A DNA stretch of 64,000 nucleotides from Parabacteroides distasonis (GTDB lineage: Bacteria; Bacteroidota; Bacteroidia; Bacteroidales; Tannerellaceae). A model generated the notes under the pieces. It had not been told where the DNA came from, made no database searches, and saw only the letters and a program-made list of their open reading frames with translations. Below, piece by piece: positions 45,191-56,326 of this stretch (position 1 is its first letter; each line of letters starts with the position of its first letter). Where the stretch lies: assembly GCA_021531385.1 (NCBI GenBank), contig JAFBIR010000006.1:62001-126000 (forward strand), read 5' to 3'. The position numbers were made by a program, and so were the translations under genes.

Positions 45191-47278
45191 ATGCGCTCCA
45201 TGAAGTATCAATATCTCTACATCTTTCTCTTTTTATGGGTTAGCGTGGGCTCCATTGGAGCGCAGGGAAGAAGTTCACGTACCTCTTCCAGTCGAGGGCG
45301 TTTCTCACTCTCCAATCTGTCTACGGCAAACCGAGAGATTCCCGACAGCCTCATACAAACCGATAGTGCAGCATTGAAAGCCAAGCGGATCACCGCATAC
45401 GCACTTACCCCGCTCTTGGGGGAGCGCTATGTGGCTCCGATGGACACCAACAAGCTCAACTATGCGATCAGTACTCTGCCGGAGTCCTACTCCTTGGCAA
45501 CAGGCTATTTGGCCAATGTAGGCTCACCTTTCCAGACAAAGATTTTCAGTGAGCGCAAAGAGGCACGTGATTTTATCTTCGCAGATGCTTACGATCCTTA
45601 CATCACCACCCCAACCAACGCATCTTTCTACGACACGAAAGTGCCCTATACACAAGTGGCTTATACCACAGGTGGAGCCAGCCAGAACAAAATGGATCGG
45701 CTGAAAGGGGTGATGACACTTAACTTTGGCAAGCGCATCAATATCGGTGGCGAGCTTGACTATATCTATAGTCGTGGTTATTATAACTCAAACGGCAACA
45801 AGTTGCTGAGCTATCGACTTTTTGGCAGCTATCTGACTGATCGTTACGAGATGCACGCCTACCTCAGTAACTTCAACTTTGTCAACTATGAGAATGGTGG
45901 CCTGACAAACGACCGCTATATCACTGACATCGAGAACCTGCCCGAGAGCCAGCGCAAAATAGACAGTAAATCATTCCCTGTGCGCTTCACCAACACCTGG
46001 AACAGAGACCGAGGGAAAGAGTATTTCCTGACGCACCGTTACAACTTAGGCTTCACCAAGGAGTTGGAAGAAACGGATGAGGAGGGTTATGTGAAGGAAA
46101 TCTTTGTGCCAGTCTCCAGCATTATTCATACGATTGACTATACTGACAACCGTCGGCGTTTCATCTCACACGATGCCAACATAGACACCTGCTATACACG
46201 GGTCTATGGGTTGGAAAGTTCGCTCAACGACCAGATGTCCACTTGGAACCTGAAGAACACCTTCGCCTTGGCGATGCGTGAAGGTTTCCAAGACTGGGTC
46301 AAATTTGGCTTGACCGCTTTCGCCACATTCGAGAAACGACGTTTCCGTTTAGCGGCCCCTGTGCCAGGCGTAGATTATGGTGATAATCCTCCGCTCAATA
46401 ATTTCCCCTCCTCGTTGGATTTTTCCAACTCCGTCGTCTATGATGAGTTCACGACTTACATTGGAGGAGAACTTTCCAAACGACAAGGCAGCTTATTAAC
46501 CTACAATGTCAGAGGAGAAGTAGCCATTGCCGGAAGCGATGCAGGAGAGATTCGTATCGAGGGAAATCTACAAACCAAGTTCAAGCTGTTCCGTAAGGAC
46601 GCGATCATCCAAGCGAATGCCTACATCAAGAACCTAACCCCAGCCTTCTTCCAACGCCACTACCACGGACGTTATTTTTGGTGGGACAAGGATTTGAGTA
46701 AGACACAACAGATCTATGCAGGAGCAAAGATCAATTTAGAATCCACACGCACCCAGCTTTCCGGAGGCGTTGAGAGCATCCAGAACTACGTCTTTTTCGG
46801 GAAGGACGGACTGCCCTATCAAAGCAGCAAGAACATTCAAGTGGTCACCCTCCGACTCAAGCAGGATGTCAAATACAGGGCATTCGGCTGGGAAAACGAG
46901 GCAGCCTATCAACTCTCCAGCGAGAAGTCAGAATTACCCCTGCCCACCGTGAGCCTCTTCTCCAACATCTATTTGGCATTCAAGGCAGCGAAGGTTTTGA
47001 CCATACAGATTGGAGGTAATCTCTATTACCACACCGACTATTACGCTCCCTATTACGAACCAGCTACACAGCAATTCCAACTTCAGGATGAGGTGAAGGT
47101 AGGTAATTTCCCATTGATCAATGCCTATGCTAACTTCCACTTGAAGCAGGCTCGCTTCTTCATTATGGCCTATAATTTAGGATCAAAGTTTGTGAAACCC
47201 AATTACTTCTCATTGGCGCACTATCCATTGGATCCCATGACCTTGCGCATGGGTATCTCTGTCACGTTCAACAACTAA
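45191..47278 (+). CDS. Putative outer-membrane porin (Porin_10 family)
   Basis: A 695-residue exported protein. The start is taken at 45191 (MRSMKYQYLYIFLFLWVSVGSIGAQ), which gives a proper signal peptide; longer frames run into korC. A Ser/Arg-rich linker follows, then a large beta-barrel with many alternating aromatic strands (e.g. YNLGFTKELEETD, KFGLTAFATFEKRRFRLA, YFWWDKDLSKTQQIYAGAKINLES) and the C-terminal LRMGISVTFNN typical of an outer-membrane barrel end. This is the Bacteroidetes Porin_10 type. Transported substrate unknown. It follows korC by 10 bases, and may be cotranscribed. Confidence 0.82.
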   Translation: MRSMKYQYLYIFLFLWVSVGSIGAQGRSSRTSSSRGRFSLSNLSTANREIPDSLIQTDSAALKAKRITAYALTPLLGERYVAPMDTNKLNYAISTLPESYSLATGYLANVGSPFQTKIFSERKEARDFIFADAYDPYITTPTNASFYDTKVPYTQVAYTTGGASQNKMDRLKGVMTLNFGKRINIGGELDYIYSRGYYNSNGNKLLSYRLFGSYLTDRYEMHAYLSNFNFVNYENGGLTNDRYITDIENLPESQRKIDSKSFPVRFTNTWNRDRGKEYFLTHRYNLGFTKELEETDEEGYVKEIFVPVSSIIHTIDYTDNRRRFISHDANIDTCYTRVYGLESSLNDQMSTWNLKNTFALAMREGFQDWVKFGLTAFATFEKRRFRLAAPVPGVDYGDNPPLNNFPSSLDFSNSVVYDEFTTYIGGELSKRQGSLLTYNVRGEVAIAGSDAGEIRIEGNLQTKFKLFRKDAIIQANAYIKNLTPAFFQRHYHGRYFWWDKDLSKTQQIYAGAKINLESTRTQLSGGVESIQNYVFFGKDGLPYQSSKNIQVVTLRLKQDVKYRAFGWENEAAYQLSSEKSELPLPTVSLFSNIYLAFKAAKVLTIQIGGNLYYHTDYYAPYYEPATQQFQLQDEVKVGNFPLINAYANFHLKQARFFIMAYNLGSKFVKPNYFSLAHYPLDPMTLRMGISVTFNN

Positions 47279-47290
47279 GCTCCAGGTCTT

Positions 47291-48112
47291 ATGAAAAAGC
47301 GTCATCTCCTACTCGTGTGTTACATCACCCTGCTCTTGGCTGTATTAATCACCATGATACAACTTTACACCCGTTCGCATACTCCATCTTTCACCACACG
47401 TGACTATCCAGAGATCCAGGAAGAGGGCATCTTGCGACTAATCACCGAGTATGATCAGTTAGGTTATTTTGTCTCTGGAGACACGATCCAAGGCTTCCAG
47501 TATGAGTTAAGCCAAGCCATCTCTCGTCTTTCCGGATTAGAGGTTCAGATCCAACTGGAGATGAGCCTCACCAAGAGTTACGAGGCATTGGCCTCTGGTC
47601 AATGCGATCTGATCGCGCGTAATCTCCCGATCACGGCCCAGCTCCGAGACACCTTTCTCTTTACCGATCCAATCGTGCTCAACAAGCAGGTTTTGGTTCA
47701 ACAGAAACGGCCTGAGGGTGACTCCCTGTTGATTCGCAATCAGCTGGACTTGGCCCGCAAGACCCTTTACATTCCACAAGACTCCCCCGCCCTATTTCGC
47801 ATTCACAACTTAGCGCACGAGATTGGCGACACGATCTTTATTGTGGAAGAGCAACGATACTCCTCCGAGCAACTGATGATCATGGTGGAGGCGGGCGAAA
47901 TTGATTACGCCGTATGCGACCAGCAGATTGCCAAAGCGTTGCAAGCACACCTACCCCATGTGGATTGTCAGACCGACATCAGCTTCACCCAACTGCAATC
48001 GTGGGCTGTTCGCAAGAGCTCCCCCATCTTGCTTGATAGCCTCAACAGCTGGTTCCAACAACTCAAACAATCCGGTCTTTACAAAACAATCTATCAGAAG
48101 TATTACCCATGA
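47291..48112 (+). CDS. Periplasmic substrate-binding domain protein (SBP family 3, MltF-like N-domain)
   Basis: A 273-residue protein with one N-terminal membrane segment (HLLLVCYITLLLAVLITMI) and a bacterial extracellular solute-binding family 3 domain: GILRLITEYDQLGYFV, GFQYELSQAISRLSGLEVQIQ, SYEALASGQCDLIARNLPIT and the C-terminal WFQQLKQSGLYKTIYQKYY. This resembles the sensor domain of MltF lytic transglycosylases, but the SLT catalytic domain is absent. No permease or ATPase gene lies beside it. It may bind a cell-wall peptide or amino acid while membrane-anchored; this is inference. Confidence 0.75.
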   Translation: MKKRHLLLVCYITLLLAVLITMIQLYTRSHTPSFTTRDYPEIQEEGILRLITEYDQLGYFVSGDTIQGFQYELSQAISRLSGLEVQIQLEMSLTKSYEALASGQCDLIARNLPITAQLRDTFLFTDPIVLNKQVLVQQKRPEGDSLLIRNQLDLARKTLYIPQDSPALFRIHNLAHEIGDTIFIVEEQRYSSEQLMIMVEAGEIDYAVCDQQIAKALQAHLPHVDCQTDISFTQLQSWAVRKSSPILLDSLNSWFQQLKQSGLYKTIYQKYYP

Positions 48113-48422
48113 GGAGGCCACACAAATCGCCTCCTGCCTACTTGCGTCATCGCCCAGACATGAATACCTTTGCAAACAGACGAAGAACAATCATTCCGTT
48201 TCCATAAAGCCAACTTACGATTTTCAACAATACAAGCCTATTTCCATTTCAAATAATCATTATAAAGCCTATTTTTGAGAGCAGAATGTAAGTTCAACAA
48301 GCTAACCACTTACTTTTCTCTAAATTTTACACCCGAATAAATATGACATAATGATATAAATTTATACATTTGCTGACCAATATGATAAAACAAATAGTTT
48401 TACACAAACAGAAGGTCAACAA
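48113..48422. other. 310-base intergenic region before gltB
   Basis: AT-rich. A hairpin (GGAGGC with GCCTCC, 48115-48136) lies just after the stop of the binding-protein gene but without a T-run. Two copies of AAGCCTATTT occur (near 48230 and 48265). A -7 box precedes gltB. I see no gene or RNA. Confidence 0.5.
48365..48372 (+). promoter_or_regulatory. -7 box of the gltB promoter
   Basis: TACATTTG fits TAnnTTTG, 50 bases before the gltB ATG at 48423; the -33 region is not conserved. Confidence 0.45.
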
Positions 48423-51400
48423 ATGAGGACAAAAGAAAATCATTTTAACAGCAAACAAGGATTGTACGATCCGGCCAACGAGCACGATGCTTGTGGCGTA
48501 GGTATGATCGTCAACATCCACGGCGAGAAGTCGCACGACATTGTTGAGTCTGCCTTGAGAGTGTTAGAGAACATGCGTCACCGCGGAGCGGAAGGAGCCG
48601 ACAACAAGACAGGCGATGGCGCGGGTATCATGATACAGATACCCCACGAGTTCATCCTGTTGCAAGGCATTCCGGTCCCTGAGAAGGGAAAATATGGAAC
48701 CGGTTTGATCTTCCTTCCCAAACAGGAGGCCCGCCAATCGGACATTCTGAGCATCATGCTGGAGGAGATCGAGAAAGAGGGGTTGACCTTGATGCACCTC
48801 CGAAAGGTGCCCACCAACAGCGCCATCCTGGGAAAGGATGCCTTGGCCACGGAGCCTGACATCAAACAGATCTTCATCACAGGTTGCAATGACCAGCAGG
48901 AGCTGGAGTTGAAACTCTACTTGATTCGCAAACGCATCGAAAAGAAGGTGTCGGAAAGCGAGATCGAGGGCAAGGAGGATTTCTATGTGGCCTCGCTCTC
49001 GACACGCAACATCGTCTATAAAGGCATGTTGGAGTCGTTGCAGCTCCGTCACTATTTCCCCGACCTGACACAGCCCTACTTCACCAGCGGCCTGGCCTTG
49101 GTGCACTCCCGTTTCAGCACCAACACCTTCCCGACCTGGAGCTTGGCGCAGCCCTTCCGCTTGCTGGCCCATAACGGAGAGATCAACACCATCCGAGGCA
49201 ACCGAGGCTGGATGGAGGCCCGCGAGAGCGTGCTCGCCTCCCCCCGGATCCCGAACATGAACGAGATTCGCCCGATCATCCAGCCGGGCATGAGCGACAG
49301 CGCCTCCCTGGACAATGTGCTGGAGTTCTTCGTGGCCTCAGGCATGAGCCTGCCTCACGCCATGGCGATGCTGGTTCCGGAGAGCTTCAACGAGAAGAAC
49401 CCGATCTCGGAAGACTTGAAGGCCTTCTATGAATATCACTCCATCCTGATGGAGCCGTGGGACGGTCCGGCCGCCCTGCTTTTCAGTGATGGTCGCTATG
49501 CCGGCGGTATGCTCGACAGAAATGGTTTGCGTCCAGCCCGTTACCTCATCACGAAGCACGACACGATGGTAGTCGCCTCGGAAGTCGGCGTGATGGACTT
49601 CGAACCGAACGAGATCAAGGAGAAGGGCCGCCTGCAACCGGGTAAGATTCTCTTGATCGACACAGAGCAGGGTAAGATCTACTACGATGGCGAGCTGAAA
49701 GAGCAGTTGGCCAGCGCCCAACCCTACCGCAGCTGGTTGGAGAAGAACCGTGTGGAGCTCAACGAGTTGAAATCAGGCCGTAAGGTGCCCCACAAGGTGG
49801 AGCAGTTCGACCAGCTGCTGCGCACCTTCGGCTATAGTCGTGAGGATGTGGATCGCATCCTGATCCCCATGTCAACGACCGCCGCGGAGCCCATTGGCTC
49901 CATGGGTAATGACACCCCCTTGGCCGTGCTCTCCCGTCGTCCGCAAGTGCTCTACAACTATTTCCGTCAACAATTCGCCCAAGTGACCAACCCGCCGATC
50001 GACCCCATTCGTGAGGAGCTGGTGATGAGCTTGGCAGAATATATCGGTGCCGTGGGCAACAAGATCCTGTCCCCCAGCGAGGGGCATTGCAAGATGGTGC
50101 GCTTGAACCACCCGATCTTGACCAACACCCAATTGGACATCCTCTGCAACATCCGCTACAAGGGATTCAAGAGCGTGAAACTGCCCATGCTGTTCGACAT
50201 CGAGAAGGGCCACATGGGACTGAAGAGCGCCCTTGATGAGCTCTGTCGCAAAGCGGAGCAATCGGTCGATGAAGGGGTGAACTACATCATCTTGAGCGAT
50301 CGCAACGTGGATGAGAAGAAAGCGGTCATCCCCTCCCTGCTGGCCGTGAGCGCGGTGCATCACCACTTGATCTCCGTGCAGAAACGTGTGCAGACCGCCT
50401 TGGTGGTGGAGACCGGTGAATTGCGTGAGGTGATGCATGCCGCTCTCCTCCTCGGTTTCGGAGCCAGCGCCGTTTGCCCCTACATGGCCTTCGCCATCCT
50501 CGATGACCTGGTGAGCAAGCAGATCATCCAGCTGGACTATGACACAGCCGAGAAGAACTATGTGAAGGCCATCTGCAAAGGCTTGAAGAAGGTGCTGAGC
50601 AAGATGGGCATCAGCACGATCCGCAGCTATCGCGGCGCGAAACTGTTTGAGGCCATCGGCTTGAGCCGAGACTTGGTGGACAGCTATTTCGGAGGCATCA
50701 CCAGCAACATCGGAGGCATCCGTCTCGAGGAGATCGCCGCGGATGCGATCGCGCTCCACAGCGATGGATTCGATCATCCCGTGGATGAGATGCTGGAGCA
50801 CAAGGGAATCTACTCCTTCCGCAAGGATGGGGAGAAACATGCCTGGAACCCGGAGACCATCTCGATGCTGCAACTGGCGACTCGCTTGGGCAGCTACAAG
50901 AAATTCAAGGAATATTCACAGGCCATTGATGGGAAAGCGGAGCCGATCTTCTTGCGCGACTTCCTCACCTTCAAACCGGGGAAACCGATCCCCTTGGAGG
51001 AGGTGGAGCCGGAAGAGGCCATCATGCGTCGCTTCGTGACCGGAGCGATGAGCTTCGGCTCCATCAGCAAGGAGGCTCACGAGACCATGGCCATGGCCAT
51101 GAACAAGATCCATGGGCGCAGCAACACCGGTGAGGGTGGCGAGGATTCCGCGCGTTTCGCTCCTCGGGAGGATGGGCTGTCACTTCGCTCGGCCATCAAG
51201 CAGGTGGCTTCGGGTCGCTTCGGTGTCACCACTGAATATCTGGTGAACGCGGACGAGATCCAGATCAAGATCGCCCAAGGCGCCAAGCCGGGTGAGGGCG
51301 GTCAGTTGCCGGGCTACAAGGTGAACGAGATCATCGCCAAGACTCGTCACTCCATCCCGGGTATCTCGCTGATCTCTCCTCCTCCGCATCACGACATCTA

Positions 51401-52940
51401 CTCCATCGAGGACTTGGCCCAGTTGATCTTTGACCTGAAGAATGTCAATCCGGCCGCCGAGATCAGTGTGAAGTTGGTGTCAGAGAGCGGTGTGGGCACG
51501 ATCGCAGCGGGTGTAGCCAAGGCGAAAGCCGATCGCATCGTGATCTCCGGAGCCGAGGGTGGCACGGGAGCCTCTCCGATGAGCTCTATCCGCTATGCGG
51601 GTTGTCCTCCCGAGCTGGGACTCTCCGAGACCCAGCAGACCTTGGTGCTGAACGGCCTGCGTGGTCAGGTGCGTTTGCAGACCGATGGCCAGCTGAAGAC
51701 CGGCCGAGACATCGTCCTGATGGCGATGCTGGGTGCGGAGGAGTTCGGTTTCGCGACCTCTGCCCTGATCGTGCTGGGTTGCGTGATGATGCGCAAATGC
51801 CACATGAACACCTGCCCGGTCGGTGTGGCGACACAGGATGAGGAGCTGCGCAAACGTTTCCGCGGCCGCCATGAATATCTGGTGAACTTCTTCACCTTCC
51901 TGGCTCGTGAGGTGCGTGAGTATCTGGCCGAGATGGGCTTCCACAAGATGGACGAGATCATCGGACGGAGCGACCTCCTGACGCGTAAGCCCTCTGACAA
52001 GATCTTGAAGCACGACCTGTTGGACTTCGGTCGCCTCACCTATTTCCCGCCACAGGCCGCGAACCAAGCGATCCATCAGACGACCCAGCAGATCCATGCG
52101 ATCGACAACGTGAAGGATGTCGATATCATCCGCCATGCGAAAGCGGCCATCGAGGAGCAACACGAGGTGTCGCTGGACTACGCGATCGCCAACACGGATC
52201 GTTCCGTGGGAGCGATGCTCTCCGGAGAGATCGCGAAACGCTATGGAGACAAAGGATTGCCCGATAACACCCTCAACATCAAATTCAAGGGCTCCGCAGG
52301 TCAGAGCTTCGGCGCGTTCCTGGCCCATGGCATCCATTTCCGTTTGGAAGGCGAGGCCAACGACTATCTGGGCAAGGGCTTGAGCGGTGGCCGCATCAGT
52401 TTGATGCCCCCCGTGCGTTCCACCTTCGTGGCCGAAGAGAACACCATCGCAGGCAACACGTTGCTCTATGGAGCGACCAGCGGAGAGGTCTATATCAATG
52501 GCCGTGTCGGTGAGCGCTTCTGCGTGCGCAACTCCGGAGCGATCGCCGTCGTGGAAGGTGTGGGTGACCACTGCTGTGAGTACATGACAGGTGGCCGAGT
52601 AGTCGTATTGGGTGAGACGGGACGCAATTTCGCCGCCGGTATGAGTGGCGGTGTGGCCTACGTCTGGAACAAGAACGACGATTTTGACTACTATTGCAAC
52701 ATGGAGATGGTGGAGCTTTCGTTGATCGAGGACAGCACCTCTCGCAAGGAGCTGCACGAGCTGATCCGCAAGCACTATCACTACACCGGTAGCCATCTGG
52801 CCGGATTGATGCTCGACAACTGGAACAAATATGTCGATGAGTTCATCCAGGTGGTTCCGATTGAGTATAAGAAGGTGCTGCAGGAGGAGCAGATGCGCAA
52901 GCTGCAAGAGAAGATCGCCGAGATGCAGAGAGACTACTAA
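48423..52940 (+). CDS. gltB: Glutamate synthase, large (alpha) subunit
   Basis: A 1505-residue GOGAT alpha subunit, full family length. The class II glutaminase domain begins at Cys24 in [10 protein letters not shown], so a 23-residue propeptide is expected to be removed. The central domain and FMN barrel (about 800-1200) have [10 protein letters not shown] and the loop [21 protein letters not shown]. The [3Fe-4S] cysteines are in [15 protein letters not shown] (near 1120-1132). The C-terminal GXG beta-helix (1250-1480) ends in ...[13 protein letters not shown]. With gltD it turns glutamine and 2-oxoglutarate into two glutamates. Codon use is strongly biased and GC-rich, typical of high expression. 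Confidence 0.98.
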   Translation: MRTKENHFNSKQGLYDPANEHDACGVGMIVNIHGEKSHDIVESALRVLENMRHRGAEGADNKTGDGAGIMIQIPHEFILLQGIPVPEKGKYGTGLIFLPKQEARQSDILSIMLEEIEKEGLTLMHLRKVPTNSAILGKDALATEPDIKQIFITGCNDQQELELKLYLIRKRIEKKVSESEIEGKEDFYVASLSTRNIVYKGMLESLQLRHYFPDLTQPYFTSGLALVHSRFSTNTFPTWSLAQPFRLLAHNGEINTIRGNRGWMEARESVLASPRIPNMNEIRPIIQPGMSDSASLDNVLEFFVASGMSLPHAMAMLVPESFNEKNPISEDLKAFYEYHSILMEPWDGPAALLFSDGRYAGGMLDRNGLRPARYLITKHDTMVVASEVGVMDFEPNEIKEKGRLQPGKILLIDTEQGKIYYDGELKEQLASAQPYRSWLEKNRVELNELKSGRKVPHKVEQFDQLLRTFGYSREDVDRILIPMSTTAAEPIGSMGNDTPLAVLSRRPQVLYNYFRQQFAQVTNPPIDPIREELVMSLAEYIGAVGNKILSPSEGHCKMVRLNHPILTNTQLDILCNIRYKGFKSVKLPMLFDIEKGHMGLKSALDELCRKAEQSVDEGVNYIILSDRNVDEKKAVIPSLLAVSAVHHHLISVQKRVQTALVVETGELREVMHAALLLGFGASAVCPYMAFAILDDLVSKQIIQLDYDTAEKNYVKAICKGLKKVLSKMGISTIRSYRGAKLFEAIGLSRDLVDSYFGGITSNIGGIRLEEIAADAIALHSDGFDHPVDEMLEHKGIYSFRKDGEKHAWNPETISMLQLATRLGSYKKFKEYSQAIDGKAEPIFLRDFLTFKPGKPIPLEEVEPEEAIMRRFVTGAMSFGSISKEAHETMAMAMNKIHGRSNTGEGGEDSARFAPREDGLSLRSAIKQVASGRFGVTTEYLVNADEIQIKIAQGAKPGEGGQLPGYKVNEIIAKTRHSIPGISLISPPPHHDIYSIEDLAQLIFDLKNVNPAAEISVKLVSESGVGTIAAGVAKAKADRIVISGAEGGTGASPMSSIRYAGCPPELGLSETQQTLVLNGLRGQVRLQTDGQLKTGRDIVLMAMLGAEEFGFATSALIVLGCVMMRKCHMNTCPVGVATQDEELRKRFRGRHEYLVNFFTFLAREVREYLAEMGFHKMDEIIGRSDLLTRKPSDKILKHDLLDFGRLTYFPPQAANQAIHQTTQQIHAIDNVKDVDIIRHAKAAIEEQHEVSLDYAIANTDRSVGAMLSGEIAKRYGDKGLPDNTLNIKFKGSAGQSFGAFLAHGIHFRLEGEANDYLGKGLSGGRISLMPPVRSTFVAEENTIAGNTLLYGATSGEVYINGRVGERFCVRNSGAIAVVEGVGDHCCEYMTGGRVVVLGETGRNFAAGMSGGVAYVWNKNDDFDYYCNMEMVELSLIEDSTSRKELHELIRKHYHYTGSHLAGLMLDNWNKYVDEFIQVVPIEYKKVLQEEQMRKLQEKIAEMQRDY

Positions 52941-52962
52941 CATTCAAAAAACAGAAACAATC

Positions 52963-54390
52963 ATGGGAAATCCAAGAGCATTCCTTACCATACATAGACA
53001 AGAGGCGGGCTACCGCCCCATTCACGAGCGTATTGACGACTTCAGCGAGGTGGAGCAGACCTTGAACAGCAGCGATCGTCGGACGCAAGCCTCACGCTGC
53101 ATGGATTGTGGCGTCCCCTTCTGCCATTGGGCCTGCCCCCTGGGCAACAAACAACCGGAATGGCAAGACATGTTATACAAAGGTCGCTACAAAGAGGCCT
53201 ATCACGTGCTGGCACAAACCGATGACTTCCCGGAGTTCACCGGACGAGTGTGCCCCGCGCTCTGCGAGAAGAGTTGCGTGCTGAAACTGAGCTGCGACGA
53301 GCCTGTCACGATCCGTGAGAACGAGGCCGCCATCGTGGAAGCAGCCTTCCGGGAAAGCTACATCCGGCCCATCCAGCCCGTACGAAACGGCAAGAAGGTG
53401 GCTGTGATCGGCAGTGGTCCCGCCGGATTGACGGCTGCCAACCGACTGAATCACATGGGCTATGCCGTGACGGTCTATGAGAAAGATGAGCTTCCGGGTG
53501 GCCTCCTGCGCTTTGGCATCCCGAACTTCAAGTTAGGCAAGAACATCATCGATCGTCGTCTGCGCATCCTGGAGACCGAGGGCGTCCAGTTCAAGACCAA
53601 CATCCGGGTGGGCAAGGACATTCCCGCAGCGGAACTGGTGAAGAACTACGATGCGGTGTGCGTAGCCATCGGTACGGAGATCGCCCGTGACCTACCGATC
53701 GAGGGACGCAACCTAAAGGGCGTGCATTTCGCGTTAGAATTGTTGGGCCAGCAGAACCGCACGATCGAGGGCATCGAGATCCCGGCGAAGGAGCGGATCA
53801 GCTGCAAGGGCAAGAAGGTGTTGGTGATCGGAGGTGGTGACACCGGTAGCGATTGCGTAGGTACGGCCAACCGACAGGGTGCCGTCAGCGTGACACAGAT
53901 CGAAATCATGCCAAAGCCGCCCGTAGGCCATAACCCCGCTACCCCCTGGCCGATGTATCCGATGGTGCTGAAGACCAGTAGCAGCCACGAGGAGGGTTGC
54001 ATCCGTCGTTGGAACTTGGCCTCCAACCGTTTCATCGGCGAGAAGAACACGCTGAAGGGCGTGGAGGTGGAAGAGGTGGCTTGGCTGCCCGATCCCAACG
54101 GTGGTCGCCCACAGATGCAGCTGACGGGCAAGAAGGAGGTGATTGAAGCCGACTTGGTCTTCTTGGCGATGGGCTTCGTGCATCCCGCACAAGAGGGCTT
54201 GATCCAAGAGTTGCAATTGGCGATCGACGGCCGCAAAAACATCGCAGTGGATGGAGCCCAAAGCACCAGTGCCAAAGGCATCTTCGCTTGTGGTGATGCC
54301 ACGACCGGAGCCAGCCTCGTTGTCAAGGCGATGGCCTCGGGCCGCAAGACAGCCTATGAGATTGACAAATACCTGAAAAAGAACTCATAA
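52963..54390 (+). CDS. gltD: Glutamate synthase, small (beta) subunit
   Basis: A 475-residue NADPH-dependent beta subunit from the ATG at 52963 (MGNPRAFLTIHRQEAGY); the open frame reaches further up only inside gltB. N-terminal [4Fe-4S] cysteines are in SRCMDCGVPFCHWACPLGN and CPALCEKSCVL. The FAD site is VIGSGPAGLTAANRL (about 145-160) and the NADPH site VIGGGDTGSDCVGTA (about 290-305); the C-terminal FAD motif is GIFACGDATTGASLVVKA. It feeds electrons to GltB. Gap to gltB is 22 bases, so one operon; asnB follows after 27 bases. Confidence 0.97.
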   Translation: MGNPRAFLTIHRQEAGYRPIHERIDDFSEVEQTLNSSDRRTQASRCMDCGVPFCHWACPLGNKQPEWQDMLYKGRYKEAYHVLAQTDDFPEFTGRVCPALCEKSCVLKLSCDEPVTIRENEAAIVEAAFRESYIRPIQPVRNGKKVAVIGSGPAGLTAANRLNHMGYAVTVYEKDELPGGLLRFGIPNFKLGKNIIDRRLRILETEGVQFKTNIRVGKDIPAAELVKNYDAVCVAIGTEIARDLPIEGRNLKGVHFALELLGQQNRTIEGIEIPAKERISCKGKKVLVIGGGDTGSDCVGTANRQGAVSVTQIEIMPKPPVGHNPATPWPMYPMVLKTSSSHEEGCIRRWNLASNRFIGEKNTLKGVEVEEVAWLPDPNGGRPQMQLTGKKEVIEADLVFLAMGFVHPAQEGLIQELQLAIDGRKNIAVDGAQSTSAKGIFACGDATTGASLVVKAMASGRKTAYEIDKYLKKNS

Positions 54391-54417
54391 TTCAAAACTC
54401 AAAATTCAAAATTCTTT

Positions 54418-56082
54418 ATGTGTGGCATAACAGCTATATTTAATATACAGGGTGATGTACATCACCTGCGAAAACAGGCGCTGGAAATGAGCAAACGGAT
54501 CCGCCATCGCGGACCGGATTGGAGCGGACTCTACGAAGGAAAAAGCGCGATCTTAGCGCACGAGCGCCTCTCGATTGTCGATCCCGCTTCCGGTGGCCAA
54601 CCGCTGATCAGTCCGGACGGCAAACAGATTCTCTGTGTCAACGGCGAGATCTACAACCACCAACAGATCCGTGAGCAGCTGAAGGGTGAATATGAATTCC
54701 AGACCGGCTCCGATTGCGAGGTGATCTTGGCGCTCTACAAGAAAAAGGGCATCCATTTCATCGAGGACTTGAGCGGTATCTTCGCCTTCGCCCTCTACGA
54801 CGAGGAGAAGGATGTCTTCCTGATCGCCCGTGACCCGATCGGCGTGATACCTTTATATATAGGTCATGATGCCGAGGGACACTTGATGGTCTCTTCCGAG
54901 CTGAAGGGCTTGGAGGGTTTCGCGACGGAGTATGAGCCCTTCCTTCCGGGACACTACTATTACAGCGAGGAGAAAAAGATGACCCGCTGGTACACCCGCG
55001 ACTGGATGGAGTATGACAACGTGAAAGACAACCCCGCCAGCGCACAGGATGTGCACGATGCGTTGGAGGCTGCTGTCAAGCGGCAGTTGATGAGTGACGT
55101 GCCCTATGGCGTGCTGCTCTCCGGTGGACTCGACTCCTCCGTGACCTCTGCTATCGCCAAGAAATACTCCGCAAAACGTATCGAGAGTGGCGACAAGGTA
55201 GATGCGTGGTGGCCGCAGTTACACTCCTTTGCAGTCGGCTTGAAGGGGGCACCCGACTTGGTGGCCGCCCGCAAAGTGGCTGAGGCGATCGGTACGGTGC
55301 ATCACGAGATCAACTACACCATCCAAGAGGGATTGGATGCCCTGCGGGATGTGATCTACTACATCGAGACCTACGACGTGACCACGGTGCGCGCCTCTAC
55401 GCCGATGTATCTCCTGGCCCGTGTGATCCGCAGCATGGGTATCAAGATGGTGCTCAGTGGTGAGGGAGCCGACGAGGTGTTTGGCGGTTATCTCTACTTT
55501 CACAAGGCACCCAATGCGCAAGCCTTCCACGAGGAGACTTTGCGTAAATTGAGCAAGCTCTACCTCTACGACTGCCTGCGTGCCAACAAGAGTCTCTGCG
55601 CATGGGGCGTGGAGGGACGTGTCCCCTTCTTGGACAAGGAGTTCTTGGATGTGGCGATGCGGCTCAATCCGGAGGCGAAGATGTGCCCGGGGCAGACGAT
55701 CGAGAAAAAGATCCTGCGCGAGGCCTTCAGCGACATGCTTCCGCAAGAGATCGCCTGGCGCCAGAAGGAGCAGTTCTCCGACGGCGTAGGCTACAGCTGG
55801 ATCGACACGCTGAAGAAAATCACGGCCGATGCAGTCACCGATGAGGAGATGGCCAATGCTGCGAAACGCTTCCCCATCAATCCCCCGCAGAACAAGGAGG
55901 AGTATTACTATCGTTGCATCTTCGAGGAGCACTTCCCCAGCGAAAGCGCAGCGAAGAGCGTACCCAGCATCCCCAGCGTGGCCTGCTCTACAGCGGAGGC
56001 CTTGGCATGGGATGCCGCCTTTAAGAATATGAATGATCCCAGCGGGCGTGCCGTGAAGGGCGTGCATGACGCTGCATACTAA
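54418..56082 (+). CDS. asnB: Asparagine synthase B (glutamine-hydrolysing)
   Basis: A 554-residue two-domain enzyme, E. coli AsnB length. The N-terminal glutaminase nucleophile is Cys2 (MCGITAIFN), with RHRGPDWSG and NGEIYNHQQIREQL; the PP-loop of the synthetase domain is LLSGGLDSSVTSAIA (about 230-245), and VLSGEGADEVFGGYLYFHKAP follows. It makes asparagine from aspartate, ATP and glutamine. It starts 27 bases after gltD in AT-rich repetitive spacer and likely shares the gltBD transcript. A second, ammonia-dependent synthase (asnA) lies 5 kb away. Confidence 0.97.
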   Translation: MCGITAIFNIQGDVHHLRKQALEMSKRIRHRGPDWSGLYEGKSAILAHERLSIVDPASGGQPLISPDGKQILCVNGEIYNHQQIREQLKGEYEFQTGSDCEVILALYKKKGIHFIEDLSGIFAFALYDEEKDVFLIARDPIGVIPLYIGHDAEGHLMVSSELKGLEGFATEYEPFLPGHYYYSEEKKMTRWYTRDWMEYDNVKDNPASAQDVHDALEAAVKRQLMSDVPYGVLLSGGLDSSVTSAIAKKYSAKRIESGDKVDAWWPQLHSFAVGLKGAPDLVAARKVAEAIGTVHHEINYTIQEGLDALRDVIYYIETYDVTTVRASTPMYLLARVIRSMGIKMVLSGEGADEVFGGYLYFHKAPNAQAFHEETLRKLSKLYLYDCLRANKSLCAWGVEGRVPFLDKEFLDVAMRLNPEAKMCPGQTIEKKILREAFSDMLPQEIAWRQKEQFSDGVGYSWIDTLKKITADAVTDEEMANAAKRFPINPPQNKEEYYYRCIFEEHFPSESAAKSVPSIPSVACSTAEALAWDAAFKNMNDPSGRAVKGVHDAAY

Positions 56083-56091
56083 ATAAAAAAA

Positions 56092-56213
56092 CGTTGCCCG
56101 TCGGAGGAAAAAACGATGGGCAACGTCTCAAAAAATCACGGGCAACGTTTTTCAAAACTACGGGCAACGTTTTCAGAAACGATGGGCAATGTTTTTCAAA
56201 ATCATCGGCAATG
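56092..56213. repeat. 22-bp tandem repeat element, copy B
   Basis: An inverted unit (CGTTGCCCGTCG at 56092-56103) forms a hairpin with the first of five direct units whose GGGCAA cores fall at 56118, 56140, 56162, 56184 and 56206 (last one degenerate). It begins 9 bases after the asnB stop. Relative to the gene before it, orientation and architecture equal copy A at 24970-25093. Confidence 0.9.
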
Positions 56214-56266
56214 AATTTTAGACCACTAAAAATAGCCTTTACGCCAAAGGAAACGAAAAGAAAATA

Positions 56267-56298
56267 TTTGGGAATCTATCATAACTTACTTACCTTTG
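56267..56298 (+). promoter_or_regulatory. Canonical Bacteroidetes promoter of the 582-residue secreted protein
   Basis: TTTG at 56267-56270, a 20-base spacer and TACCTTTG at 56291-56298: exact consensus. The ATG at 56327 is 28 bases after the -7 box. Confidence 0.85.
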
Positions 56299-56326
56299 CG
56301 GCAATTTAGTTTTAAAATAAAAGCTT

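Noticed and set aside
48113-48422. Riboswitch or leader peptide upstream of gltB
   Set aside because: No conserved aptamer pattern, no amino-acid-rich short frame and no terminator before gltB could be found.
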